Assembly: GCA_014193315.1 (NCBI GenBank)
Contig: BJHS01000002.1
Span: 1-64,000 of the forward strand
Length of the DNA: 64,000 bases
Direction of reading: 5' to 3'
Origin: Verrucomicrobiota bacterium
GTDB taxonomy: Bacteria > Verrucomicrobiota > Verrucomicrobiia > Opitutales > UBA953
The notes beneath the pieces are model-generated. The model worked only from the letters and a program-made list of their open reading frames with translations. It had not been told where the DNA came from and did no database searches. This document shows, piece by piece, positions 16,831 through 24,940 of the stretch (position 1 is its first letter; every line of letters begins with the position of its first letter). A program made the translations under genes and the position numbers.

Positions 16831-17766
16831 ATGACCGAAGCCCGACCGCCTGACCGACGCCTGTTCGGCCTGTGCCTCGCGGCGCTCCTCTGGGCGATCC
16901 TCGTCCTCCAGGCCGGGGGCTTCACCACCAGCATCCACGCCGGGATGGCCTTCCTCGATTGGCCCCTGTCCAACGGCTCGATCAACCCCCCGGGCTGGCT
17001 CACCGAAATCGACAAGTTCGCGGAGCACTCCCACCGCCTCGCGGCGACCGGACTCGGCCTGCTCATCATCGCCTTGGTGGTCGCGCACGCCCGGCTCGAG
17101 CCGAGGAAGCTCATCCGCCGCGCGACCTATGGGCTCCTTGGTCTCATCTTGCTGCAGGGGGCGCTCGGCGGGCTTCGCGTCCTGCTCGACAAACTGAACG
17201 TCGGCGGCGAAGGCAACTTCCAGGCGGTCGCCTTCGCGGTCGCCCATGCGGTCAACGCCCAACTCACCATCGCGCTGCTCGCGTCGGTCGCGCTCAGCCA
17301 CACCGCGGGCTGGATCTCGACGCCGGCCAGCGCCGGGGCGAGCACGCGCCGGCTCGGTCGCTGGTCCACGGGCGCGGTGCTCGGCGTGATCCTCGCCGGG
17401 GCGCTCATGCGCCAGAACCGCGTCACGACCTGGGTGAGCGGCGGTTCGCCGGTGGACTGGTTCGTGCCCACGCAAGGCGAAGGCACGCTCTGGTGGTTTA
17501 ACTTCCTGCACCGGTCCGGCGCCGTGGCCGCCGCCCTGGTGGTGATCGCCTTCGCGGTCGCCTTGCTCCGCCAAGGCTGGCGCACGGGCGGCGCGATCCT
17601 CGCCCTGCTCGCCCTCCAACTCACCCTAGGCATCCTCGCGATCCAGCTCCCGCAGAACCCGCATGCTCGCACGATCCACCTCGTCAGCGGCGCCGCCTTG
17701 TTCTCGCTGATCGTCGTGGGTACGCTCCGCGCCCACCGTCGCGAAGGCGCCTTGGCCAGCCTTTGA
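16831..17766 (+). CDS. ctaA: Heme A synthase (CtaA/COX15 family)
   Basis: This membrane enzyme oxidises the C8 methyl group of heme O to make heme A for aa3-type cytochrome oxidases. The 311-residue product has about eight hydrophobic segments arranged as two four-helix halves. The four heme-ligand histidines lie in recognisable contexts: EHSHR (first half), FAVAHAVNAQ, FLHRSGAVAA and IHLVSGAALF. Other marks are AGGFTTSIHAGMAFLDWPL and GALMRQNRVTTWVSG. The next gene is heme O synthase, the preceding step, which supports the call. Confidence 0.92.
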   Translation: MTEARPPDRRLFGLCLAALLWAILVLQAGGFTTSIHAGMAFLDWPLSNGSINPPGWLTEIDKFAEHSHRLAATGLGLLIIALVVAHARLEPRKLIRRATYGLLGLILLQGALGGLRVLLDKLNVGGEGNFQAVAFAVAHAVNAQLTIALLASVALSHTAGWISTPASAGASTRRLGRWSTGAVLGVILAGALMRQNRVTTWVSGGSPVDWFVPTQGEGTLWWFNFLHRSGAVAAALVVIAFAVALLRQGWRTGGAILALLALQLTLGILAIQLPQNPHARTIHLVSGAALFSLIVVGTLRAHRREGALASL

Positions 17767-17833
17767 CCGGCCTTTCCAGGCACCGGGTCGCTTTAACCTT
17801 TAACCTTTCGGCGAAAACCGCCACCACCACTGC

Positions 17834-18763
17834 ATGCACGCACGCGCCGGATCCATTCCCGCCGCCTACCTGGAGCTGACCAAGCCCAGGTTGTCGTTTC
17901 TTTCCGTGCTGTCGGCCCTCGCCGGTTACTTCTGCAGCCAGCCTGAAGGCCCAACGGATGCCAAGGTCCTCGTCTCGCTGACCGTCGGCACGGCGCTCGC
18001 CGCCGGCGGTTGCGGCGCCTTGAACATGTGGTGGGAAAGCGAGGCCGACGCGCGCATGGAACGTACCCGGCACCGCCCGATCCCGGCGAAACTGATTCAC
18101 CCCGGGGCCGTCCTGCTCTTCGGCGGCACGCTCGCCGCGACCGGCGTGACGCTGGTCTGGCTGGGAGCCAACGCGCTCGCCGGCTTTCTGACGCTCGCGA
18201 CCATCGTCAGCTACCTGCTGCTCTACACGCCGCTCAAATCCCTGACTTCCTGGTGCACCCTCGTCGGCTCGCTCCCTGGCGCCATCCCGCCGATCATCGG
18301 CACGGCGGCGAAGCTTGGCCAAGGCCGACCCAACGGCGACATCGACGCCATGGGCTGGCTGCTGTTCGCCCTACTCTTCTGCTGGCAAATCCCGCACTTC
18401 ATGGCGCTCGCCGTGATGTGCCGCGAGGACTACGCCCGCGGCGGCTTCAAGGTCGCTACCGTGACGGACCCGTCGGGCCGGACCGCTTCGCTCTGGGCGA
18501 TGGCGTTCATCACCACCATGCTCTTCGTCGCCGGGCAACTCGCGATGACCTTCTTCGACCCGGTGGCCGCCCGCGGGTCGCTCCAGGGGTGGGCCAGCCC
18601 GTTCCTCTGGGTCTCGCTCGCCGCGGGCATCTGGTTCTTTAAATTGTGCCTCGATTTCGCCGTACCGCAACGACGCCAAGCCGTCGCCAAACCTCTCTTC
18701 TTGGCGTCGATCCTGTACCTGCCGCTGGTCCTGTTGACTCTGACCTTGAACCGGCTTTTCTAA
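17834..18763 (+). CDS. ctaB: Protoheme IX farnesyltransferase (heme O synthase)
   Basis: This UbiA-family membrane prenyltransferase adds farnesyl to heme B, giving heme O. The 309-residue product has the Asp-rich motif NMWWESEADARMERTRHRPI (the NxxxDxxxD-type site), the second-loop YTPLKSLTSW, and GSLPGAIPPIIG, all diagnostic for CtaB. It also shows about nine membrane segments. It lies 67 nt after ctaA and 4 nt before the next gene. The oxidase structural genes are not in the window. Confidence 0.94.
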   Translation: MHARAGSIPAAYLELTKPRLSFLSVLSALAGYFCSQPEGPTDAKVLVSLTVGTALAAGGCGALNMWWESEADARMERTRHRPIPAKLIHPGAVLLFGGTLAATGVTLVWLGANALAGFLTLATIVSYLLLYTPLKSLTSWCTLVGSLPGAIPPIIGTAAKLGQGRPNGDIDAMGWLLFALLFCWQIPHFMALAVMCREDYARGGFKVATVTDPSGRTASLWAMAFITTMLFVAGQLAMTFFDPVAARGSLQGWASPFLWVSLAAGIWFFKLCLDFAVPQRRQAVAKPLFLASILYLPLVLLTLTLNRLF

Positions 18764-18767
18764 AGCC

Positions 18768-19349
18768 ATGGATGCGCGCGCCGACAAGGACCGCCTGCGC
18801 GCGGAACTCAAGGCCAGCCGCGCGAAACTGACGCCCGGGGACTTGCAAGCCGCGGGCGACGCCGCCGCCCGCCTGATCACGCAGCTGCCGGAATGGAAGC
18901 AGGCCCGGACGGTCTGCCTCTACGCTTCCTTCGGCGGCGAACCGCCGACCGATGCGCTGCTGATGCTCGCCCTGCTCGAAGGTAAGCGCCTGCGCCTCCC
19001 CCGCGTGACGAACAAGACGACGCTGGTCCTGCATGCGGTCACCGACCTCGCCTCGCTCCAACCCTCGCGCCTCGGCATCCGCGAACCCAAGCCGACCGCG
19101 CCCGTCGCGACGCTGGCCGACGTCGACTTGGTCCTCGTGCCCGGCCTGGGCTTCGACGGCGAGGGCCGCCGGCTCGGGTTCGGCGGCGGGTTCTACGACC
19201 GCCTGCTAGCCCAACCGCCCCGCTCCGCCTTCCTCCTCGGGCACGCCCACGCTTTCCAACTGGTCCCGCAACTCCCGGACGAGCCGCATGATATCAAAGT
19301 TCAGGCCGTCGGCACCCCGGACGGAGTGATTCGCTGCCGAGTTGGTTAG
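18768..19349 (+). CDS. 5-formyltetrahydrofolate cyclo-ligase family protein
   Basis: The enzyme converts 5-formyl-THF to 5,10-methenyl-THF using ATP, recycling a storage folate. The 193-residue protein has the N-terminal basic helix (KDRLRAELKASRAKL), the substrate loop CLYASFGGEPPTD, and the family signature PGLGFDGEGRRLGFGGGFYD near residues 125-145. The ending GVIRCRVG follows. It starts 4 nt after ctaB, so it is co-transcribed, although it has no metabolic link to heme A. Confidence 0.93.
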   Translation: MDARADKDRLRAELKASRAKLTPGDLQAAGDAAARLITQLPEWKQARTVCLYASFGGEPPTDALLMLALLEGKRLRLPRVTNKTTLVLHAVTDLASLQPSRLGIREPKPTAPVATLADVDLVLVPGLGFDGEGRRLGFGGGFYDRLLAQPPRSAFLLGHAHAFQLVPQLPDEPHDIKVQAVGTPDGVIRCRVG

Positions 19350-19354
19350 CAGGT

Positions 19355-19382
19355 TTGCCAAGCGGGCGGATTCGTGTCCGAT
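19355..19382 (+). promoter_or_regulatory. Putative promoter of uvrA
   Basis: TTGCCA (19355-19360) and TCCGAT (19377-19382) are separated by 16 nt, just upstream of the uvrA ATG at 19393. The hexamers fit the TTGC(C/A)-N16-TNNG(A/C)T pattern seen at other genes in this window. The -10 element is poor by the Escherichia coli standard. No LexA-like box was recognised. Confidence 0.3.
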
Positions 19383-19392
19383 GGAGGGTCCG

Positions 19393-22300
19393 ATGTCCGC
19401 CTCCCGTCCCGACGCCATCCGACTCCGCGGAGTCCGCCAAAACAACCTGAAGGGCTTCGACGTGGACATCCCCGTGGGCCAGTTGGTCGTGGTCACCGGG
19501 CTCAGCGGGGCGGGCAAGTCGTCCTTGGTCTTCGACACCCTGCACGCCGAAGGTCAGCGCCGCTACGTCGAGACCTTCAGCCCGTATGTCCGCCAGTTCC
19601 TCGAACTGCTGCCGTCGCCCGCCCTTGATTCGGCCGAGAACGTCCGGCCCTCCGTCGCGATCAAGCAAGGCAACGCGGTCCGCACCTCGCGCTCGACGGT
19701 AGGCACGATGACCGAGTTGTGTGATTGGTTCAAGGTGTGGTTCGCCCATCGGGCCCAGCTAATCGACCCGGCGTCAGGCCATCCCTTGCTCCCGCGCGGC
19801 CCGGCGGCCGCCTGGGAGGATTGCCTCGCCCGCCAGACCGGACGCGCCGTGACGCTCGCCTTCGCGGTCGCCAAGCCGACGAGCCTGACGTGGCCGACGG
19901 TCGCGGACGAATTCGTCAAGGCCGGCTTCAATCGCGGCTACGCGGCCGGTCGACGGCTCCGGCTGGGCGAGGAGCCCATCCCCGCCGACGCCCCCGAACT
20001 ACTCGTGGTGCAGGACCGCATCACCATCGCCGCAGGCGAAGCGGCTCGCTTCCATGAAGCGGCGCTCGCGGCGTTCCGCCTCGGCGGCGGCCGACTCCGC
20101 CTGCTCGATGAGCAGGGGGCGGAGATCGCGCGCTACAGCGAGCTGCTCGAATCTCCGGTGGATGGGCGTAAGTTCCGACCCGCCTCGGCCGCCCTGTTTT
20201 CCTTCAACTCGCCCGTCGGCGCCTGCCCCGCCTGTCGCGGTTTCGGCCGCGTCATCGGGTTGGACTGGAAAAAAATCATCCCCGACCCGAGCCTGACTTT
20301 GGCCGAGGGGGCGATCGCCCCATTCCAAGGCACGGTCTACGGCGAGAGCCAGCGCGACCTGGCCAAAGCGTGCCGCAAGGCGGGCATCCCGATGGACGTC
20401 CCGTGGCGGAAACTGACCGCCGCGCAGCGCCGCTTGATCGAGGATGGCGACCCCACCTACGTCAGCGGCGAGTGGGAGACCAAGTGGTACGGTGTCCGCG
20501 GCTTCTTCCGCTGGCTCGAGTCGAGCACCTACAAGATGCACGTCCGCGTGTTCCTCTCGCGGTGGCGCGCCTACGAGGAATGCCCGACGTGCCACGGTCG
20601 TCGCTTCCGCGAAGAATCGCTTTGCTGGCGCTGGGAAGGCCGGACGTTACCCGAACTCTACGCGCAGCCCGTCACGGCTCTGCGCACCTTGCTGGCGCCG
20701 CTCGCACCCAAGGACTCGCGCCACCCGGCGGACCACGCCCTCGAGGCCATCCTCGCCCGGCTCGGTTACCTCGAGGCGGTCGGCCTCGGCTACCTCGCCC
20801 TCGACCGGCTCTCGCGCACGCTCTCCGGCGGCGAAGTCCAACGGGTCAACCTGACCTCCTGTCTCGGCGCCTGCTTGGCGGACACCGTGTTCGTCCTCGA
20901 CGAGCCGAGCGTGGGCATGCACGCCCGCGACCTCTCGCGCATGGTGGGTATCATCCGCAGCCTCGTCGAACAGGGCAACACGGTGGTGGTCGTCGAACAC
21001 GACGAATCCGTGATGCGCGCGGCCGATTGGCTCATCGAGATCGGGCCGCGCCCCGGCGCCGAGGGTGGTCACCTCCTCTACCAAGGCGTCCCGAAGGGAA
21101 TCCTGAAGGTCAAAGATTCCGCGACGGGGAACTGGCTCTCCGGTCGCCGGGTGCCGGCGACGCGCGCCCCGCGCCCGATCGGCGACACCACGCCGCGTTT
21201 GCGCGTCACCGGTGCGACGGTCAACAACCTCGACGACTTCGCCTGCTCGATCCCGCTCGGCCGCCTGGTCGGACTCTGCGGCGTCTCGGGCTCCGGCAAA
21301 TCGACCCTGCTCCACCAGGTCATCGGCCGCCGTGACCCGGAGTCGGGCGACGAAGCCCGGGAGTTGAAATGGGTCAAGTTCGACAAGGAGCCCGCCGAGG
21401 TCGCGCTCGTCGACCAATCGCCCGCGACCCGCACGCCGCGCTCCAACCCCGCGCTCTACGTCGGGGCCTGGGACGCGATCCGCACGCTGCTCGGCAACTC
21501 GCCCGAGGCGAAGGCCGCCGGCCTCACCCCCTCGCACTTCTCCTTCAACGCCGGCGAAGGCCGCTGCGAACGCTGCGGCGGCGCAGGCTGGGAGACGGTC
21601 GAGATGCAGTTTGTCTCCGACGTCGCGCTCCCCTGCCCGTCCTGCAACGGCAAGCGTTTCCGGGATGAGGTGCTGAGTTTCCATTATGACGGCAAATCCG
21701 TGGGCGACCTGCTCGCGATGTCCGTCACCGAGGCCCGCCAGTTCCTCGGCGAACGCACGCCCGCCTCCACCCAGCTCGCCTGCCTCGAGGAAGTCGGGCT
21801 CGGCTACCTTTCGATGGGTCAGCCGCTGACGACGCTTTCCGGTGGCGAAGCCCAGCGGCTCAAACTGGTCCGTTACCTAGCCAAGATCGACGCGCGCAAG
21901 CCCGGCGCGCTGCTCTTGCTCGACGAGCCGACGACGGGCCTACACCGCGAAGACGTGTCGCGCCTGATCGGCCTGCTGCATCGCCTCACGGAAGCCGGCC
22001 ACTCGTTGATCGTGGTGGAACATCACCTCGACGTCCTGAAAGCCTGTGACTGGTTGCTGGAGTTGGGCCCCGAAGCCGGACCGGCGGGTGGCCGCCTCGT
22101 CGCCGAAGGCACGCCCGCGGAGGTCGCCCAAGTCGGCACGGTCACCGGTCACTTCCTCGCCCAAGGCGACGACGCCTTCGCCCCGGTCTCGGCCGCCGCC
22201 GGCAAACCCCGCCCGACCGCCATTTCCCTCCGCGGCGCGCGCGAACATAACCTCAAGGACGTCTCCCTGGAGATCCCCCACGGCTCGCTCACGGTGATGA

Positions 22301-24909
22301 CCGGCGTCTCGGGGTCGGGCAAATCGTCCTTGGCGTTCGACATCCTTTTCGCCGAAGGCCAGCGCCGCTTCCTCGAGTGCGTCTCGGCCTACGCGCGCCA
22401 GTTCGTCGAGCAACTCCCCAAGCCCGACATCGATTCGCTCACGGGCCTACCCCCGACGGTCGCAATCGAGCAACGCGTGACGCGCGGCTCCGCCAAATCC
22501 ACCGTCGCGACGGTCACCGAAGTCGCCCAGTACCTCCGCGTGCTCTTCGCCCGGGCCGGCGTGCTGCACAGCCCGACGAGCGGCGAACCGCTCGAGGAGA
22601 TGACCGAGGACGCGGTCGTCCGCCTCGTCGCCAAGCAGGCGAAGTCGCTAAAGAAAGGCTCGTTGCTCCTCGCCGCCCCGCTCGTGCGCGCCCGTAAGGG
22701 CCACCACCGCCCGCTGGCCGAATGGGCCGAGACCAAGGGCCTCCGGCTCCTCCGCTGCGACGGTAAGCTGCTCAAGGTCGATAACTTCGCGGGCCTCGAC
22801 CGTTATTCCGAACACGACGTCGACGCGGTCTTCGGCGAGCTCCGCGCCGACGGGCTGATCCGCCTGCCCGACGAGACCGAGGCGTCGGGGGAGAAAGCCC
22901 TCCGCGCGCTCGTGCGCCAGGCCCTTGCCGCCGGCAAGAACGCGTGCGTGCTCCTCGGCCCCGACGGCCGACAGGTCGCCTACCTCTCGACGTCGCGGAG
23001 CGACCCCGCCACCGGCGAATCATTCCCCGAGGTCGACCCGAAGCACCTCTCGTGGAACTCGCCGCGCGGCTGGTGCCCCGCTTGCCGCGGGCACGGGCTG
23101 GAAGTCACGACCTTCTCCGCCGACGAGGAGGAATCCATCAACGAGAACGCCATCGCGGACCGGGTCGGCGACGAGGTCTGCCCCACCTGCCAGGGTGAAC
23201 GGCTTGGTCCGATCGGCCGCGCGGTGAAACTCGCCGGCCCCAAGGGCCGCACGCTCTCGCTCCCTGGCCTGCTGCGCCTCCAGCCCGATGAGTCGTTGGC
23301 GTTCCTTTCCGGGCTCAAACTGGCCGCCCGCGAGAAAGCCATCGTGGGCGCCCTGCTGCCTGAGATCGCCGCGCGCCTACGCTTCCTGGATTCCGTCGGC
23401 CTGGGCTACCTCGCGCTGGATCGCGGCGCCGATACCCTGTCCGGCGGCGAAGCCCAGCGCATCCGCCTCGCGGCGCAACTGGGCTCGACGCTCTCGGGCG
23501 CGCTGTACGTCCTCGACGAGCCGAGCATCGGCCTGCACCCGCGCGACAACGACCGGCTCATCGACTCGCTCCGCGGGCTGCGCGACCGGGGCAACACGGT
23601 CCTAGTGGTCGAACACGATGAGGACACCATACGCGCCGCCGACCTGGTGATCGACATGGGCCCCGGCGCAGGCGTGCACGGGGGAGAAATCGTCGCCCAA
23701 GGCACCGCCGCCGAGTTGGAGAAACGACCCGACTCGGTGACCGGCCGCTTCCTCAAATCCGCCATCCCCCACCCCCTGCGCGGGATGCGCCGCCCGCTCG
23801 CGGGCAAATGCGCCCCCACCGAATGGGTCCGCTTGAAGAAAGCCTCGCTCCGCAACCTCCAGGGTTTCGATGTCGAGTTTCCGGTCGGCCGCCTGACCGT
23901 CGTCTGCGGCGTCTCGGGCGCGGGCAAGTCCACGCTGGTCACCGACCTCCTCGCGCCGGCGATCCGCGCGGCCCTCGCGAAGAAGAAGGATGGCCTCGCC
24001 GGCAAGGACGCGCTTACCGTGGTCTCGGACCACGGTAAGCCGGCGTTCGCCTCGCTCTCCGGCCTCAAGGGCTTCCGCCAGCTCGTGGTCGTCGACCAGG
24101 AACCCATCGGCAAGACGCCCCGTTCCACCCCCGCGACTTATGTGGGCGCCTGGGACCTCATCCGCGAACGGCTGGCCTCGCTGCCCGAGGCCGCGTTCCG
24201 GGGCCATGGCGCGGGCTTCTTCTCCTTCAACACTTCCGGCGGGCGGTGCGAGGCCTGCTCGGGCGCGGGGCGGATCAAATTGGAGATGAGTTTCCTGCCC
24301 GACACCTACGTGCCCTGCGAGGAATGCGCCGGGACGCGCTACGGACCCGCCGCCAAGGCGATCCGCTGGAACGGCAAGTCCGCCGCCGACCTCTTGGCGA
24401 TGACCTTCGAGGAGGCCGCCGCCTTCCTTGCCTTCGACGCTAAACTGGGCGACCTCTGCGGGTTGATGGTGAAGACGGGCCTCGGGTACCTGACGCTCGG
24501 CCAGAGCAGCCCGACGCTATCCGGCGGCGAGGCCCAGCGCCTCAAGCTCGTCAGCGAACTCGCCCAGGGCCTGCCCACCTTCCGCGAGCGCTCCCGAGGC
24601 GAGATCCGCCCCAACCTCTACATCCTGGAAGAACCGACCATCGGGCTGCACCAGTCCGACTGCCGTCGCCTGATCGAGCTGCTCCATGCCCTCGTCGACC
24701 AAGGGCACACGGTGGTCGTGATCGAACACCACCCCGATGTCATCGCCGAAGCGGATTGGGTCCTCGAGATCGGACCCGAAGGCGGCAACGCCGGCGGCGA
24801 ACTCGTCCACGCCGGCGACCCGGAATCGCTGGCGGCCAACCGCCGCTCCCCGACCGCGCCCGCGCTGGCACTCACCCTGAAACGGGGCCTCATTAAGCCT
24901 TTGTCTTAA
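19393..24909 (+). CDS. uvrA: Double-length excinuclease ABC subunit A (dual UvrA)
   Basis: UvrA is the damage-recognition ATPase of nucleotide excision repair. This protein is about 1838 residues, twice the usual 940, and contains two complete UvrA units in tandem. I see four Walker A motifs (GLSGAGKSS near 36, GVSGSGKST near 630, GVSGSGKSS near 970, GVSGAGKST near 1505) and four LSGGExQR signatures. Paired CxxC zinc-finger clusters are also present (CERCGGAGW...CPSC, CPTCHGRRF, CPACRGHG...CPTC, CEACSGAG...CEEC). One polypeptide would therefore replace the UvrA homodimer. Chlamydiae have a similar dual UvrA. The ATG at 19393 is preceded by a good ribosome site, GGAGGG (19383-19388), which is rare in this window; a TTG upstream is less likely. 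Confidence 0.97.
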   Translation: MSASRPDAIRLRGVRQNNLKGFDVDIPVGQLVVVTGLSGAGKSSLVFDTLHAEGQRRYVETFSPYVRQFLELLPSPALDSAENVRPSVAIKQGNAVRTSRSTVGTMTELCDWFKVWFAHRAQLIDPASGHPLLPRGPAAAWEDCLARQTGRAVTLAFAVAKPTSLTWPTVADEFVKAGFNRGYAAGRRLRLGEEPIPADAPELLVVQDRITIAAGEAARFHEAALAAFRLGGGRLRLLDEQGAEIARYSELLESPVDGRKFRPASAALFSFNSPVGACPACRGFGRVIGLDWKKIIPDPSLTLAEGAIAPFQGTVYGESQRDLAKACRKAGIPMDVPWRKLTAAQRRLIEDGDPTYVSGEWETKWYGVRGFFRWLESSTYKMHVRVFLSRWRAYEECPTCHGRRFREESLCWRWEGRTLPELYAQPVTALRTLLAPLAPKDSRHPADHALEAILARLGYLEAVGLGYLALDRLSRTLSGGEVQRVNLTSCLGACLADTVFVLDEPSVGMHARDLSRMVGIIRSLVEQGNTVVVVEHDESVMRAADWLIEIGPRPGAEGGHLLYQGVPKGILKVKDSATGNWLSGRRVPATRAPRPIGDTTPRLRVTGATVNNLDDFACSIPLGRLVGLCGVSGSGKSTLLHQVIGRRDPESGDEARELKWVKFDKEPAEVALVDQSPATRTPRSNPALYVGAWDAIRTLLGNSPEAKAAGLTPSHFSFNAGEGRCERCGGAGWETVEMQFVSDVALPCPSCNGKRFRDEVLSFHYDGKSVGDLLAMSVTEARQFLGERTPASTQLACLEEVGLGYLSMGQPLTTLSGGEAQRLKLVRYLAKIDARKPGALLLLDEPTTGLHREDVSRLIGLLHRLTEAGHSLIVVEHHLDVLKACDWLLELGPEAGPAGGRLVAEGTPAEVAQVGTVTGHFLAQGDDAFAPVSAAAGKPRPTAISLRGAREHNLKDVSLEIPHGSLTVMTGVSGSGKSSLAFDILFAEGQRRFLECVSAYARQFVEQLPKPDIDSLTGLPPTVAIEQRVTRGSAKSTVATVTEVAQYLRVLFARAGVLHSPTSGEPLEEMTEDAVVRLVAKQAKSLKKGSLLLAAPLVRARKGHHRPLAEWAETKGLRLLRCDGKLLKVDNFAGLDRYSEHDVDAVFGELRADGLIRLPDETEASGEKALRALVRQALAAGKNACVLLGPDGRQVAYLSTSRSDPATGESFPEVDPKHLSWNSPRGWCPACRGHGLEVTTFSADEEESINENAIADRVGDEVCPTCQGERLGPIGRAVKLAGPKGRTLSLPGLLRLQPDESLAFLSGLKLAAREKAIVGALLPEIAARLRFLDSVGLGYLALDRGADTLSGGEAQRIRLAAQLGSTLSGALYVLDEPSIGLHPRDNDRLIDSLRGLRDRGNTVLVVEHDEDTIRAADLVIDMGPGAGVHGGEIVAQGTAAELEKRPDSVTGRFLKSAIPHPLRGMRRPLAGKCAPTEWVRLKKASLRNLQGFDVEFPVGRLTVVCGVSGAGKSTLVTDLLAPAIRAALAKKKDGLAGKDALTVVSDHGKPAFASLSGLKGFRQLVVVDQEPIGKTPRSTPATYVGAWDLIRERLASLPEAAFRGHGAGFFSFNTSGGRCEACSGAGRIKLEMSFLPDTYVPCEECAGTRYGPAAKAIRWNGKSAADLLAMTFEEAAAFLAFDAKLGDLCGLMVKTGLGYLTLGQSSPTLSGGEAQRLKLVSELAQGLPTFRERSRGEIRPNLYILEEPTIGLHQSDCRRLIELLHALVDQGHTVVVIEHHPDVIAEADWVLEIGPEGGNAGGELVHAGDPESLAANRRSPTAPALALTLKRGLIKPLS

Positions 24910-24940
24910 GCGACCTGGGCGCCATGCTCGGGACGTGGCC

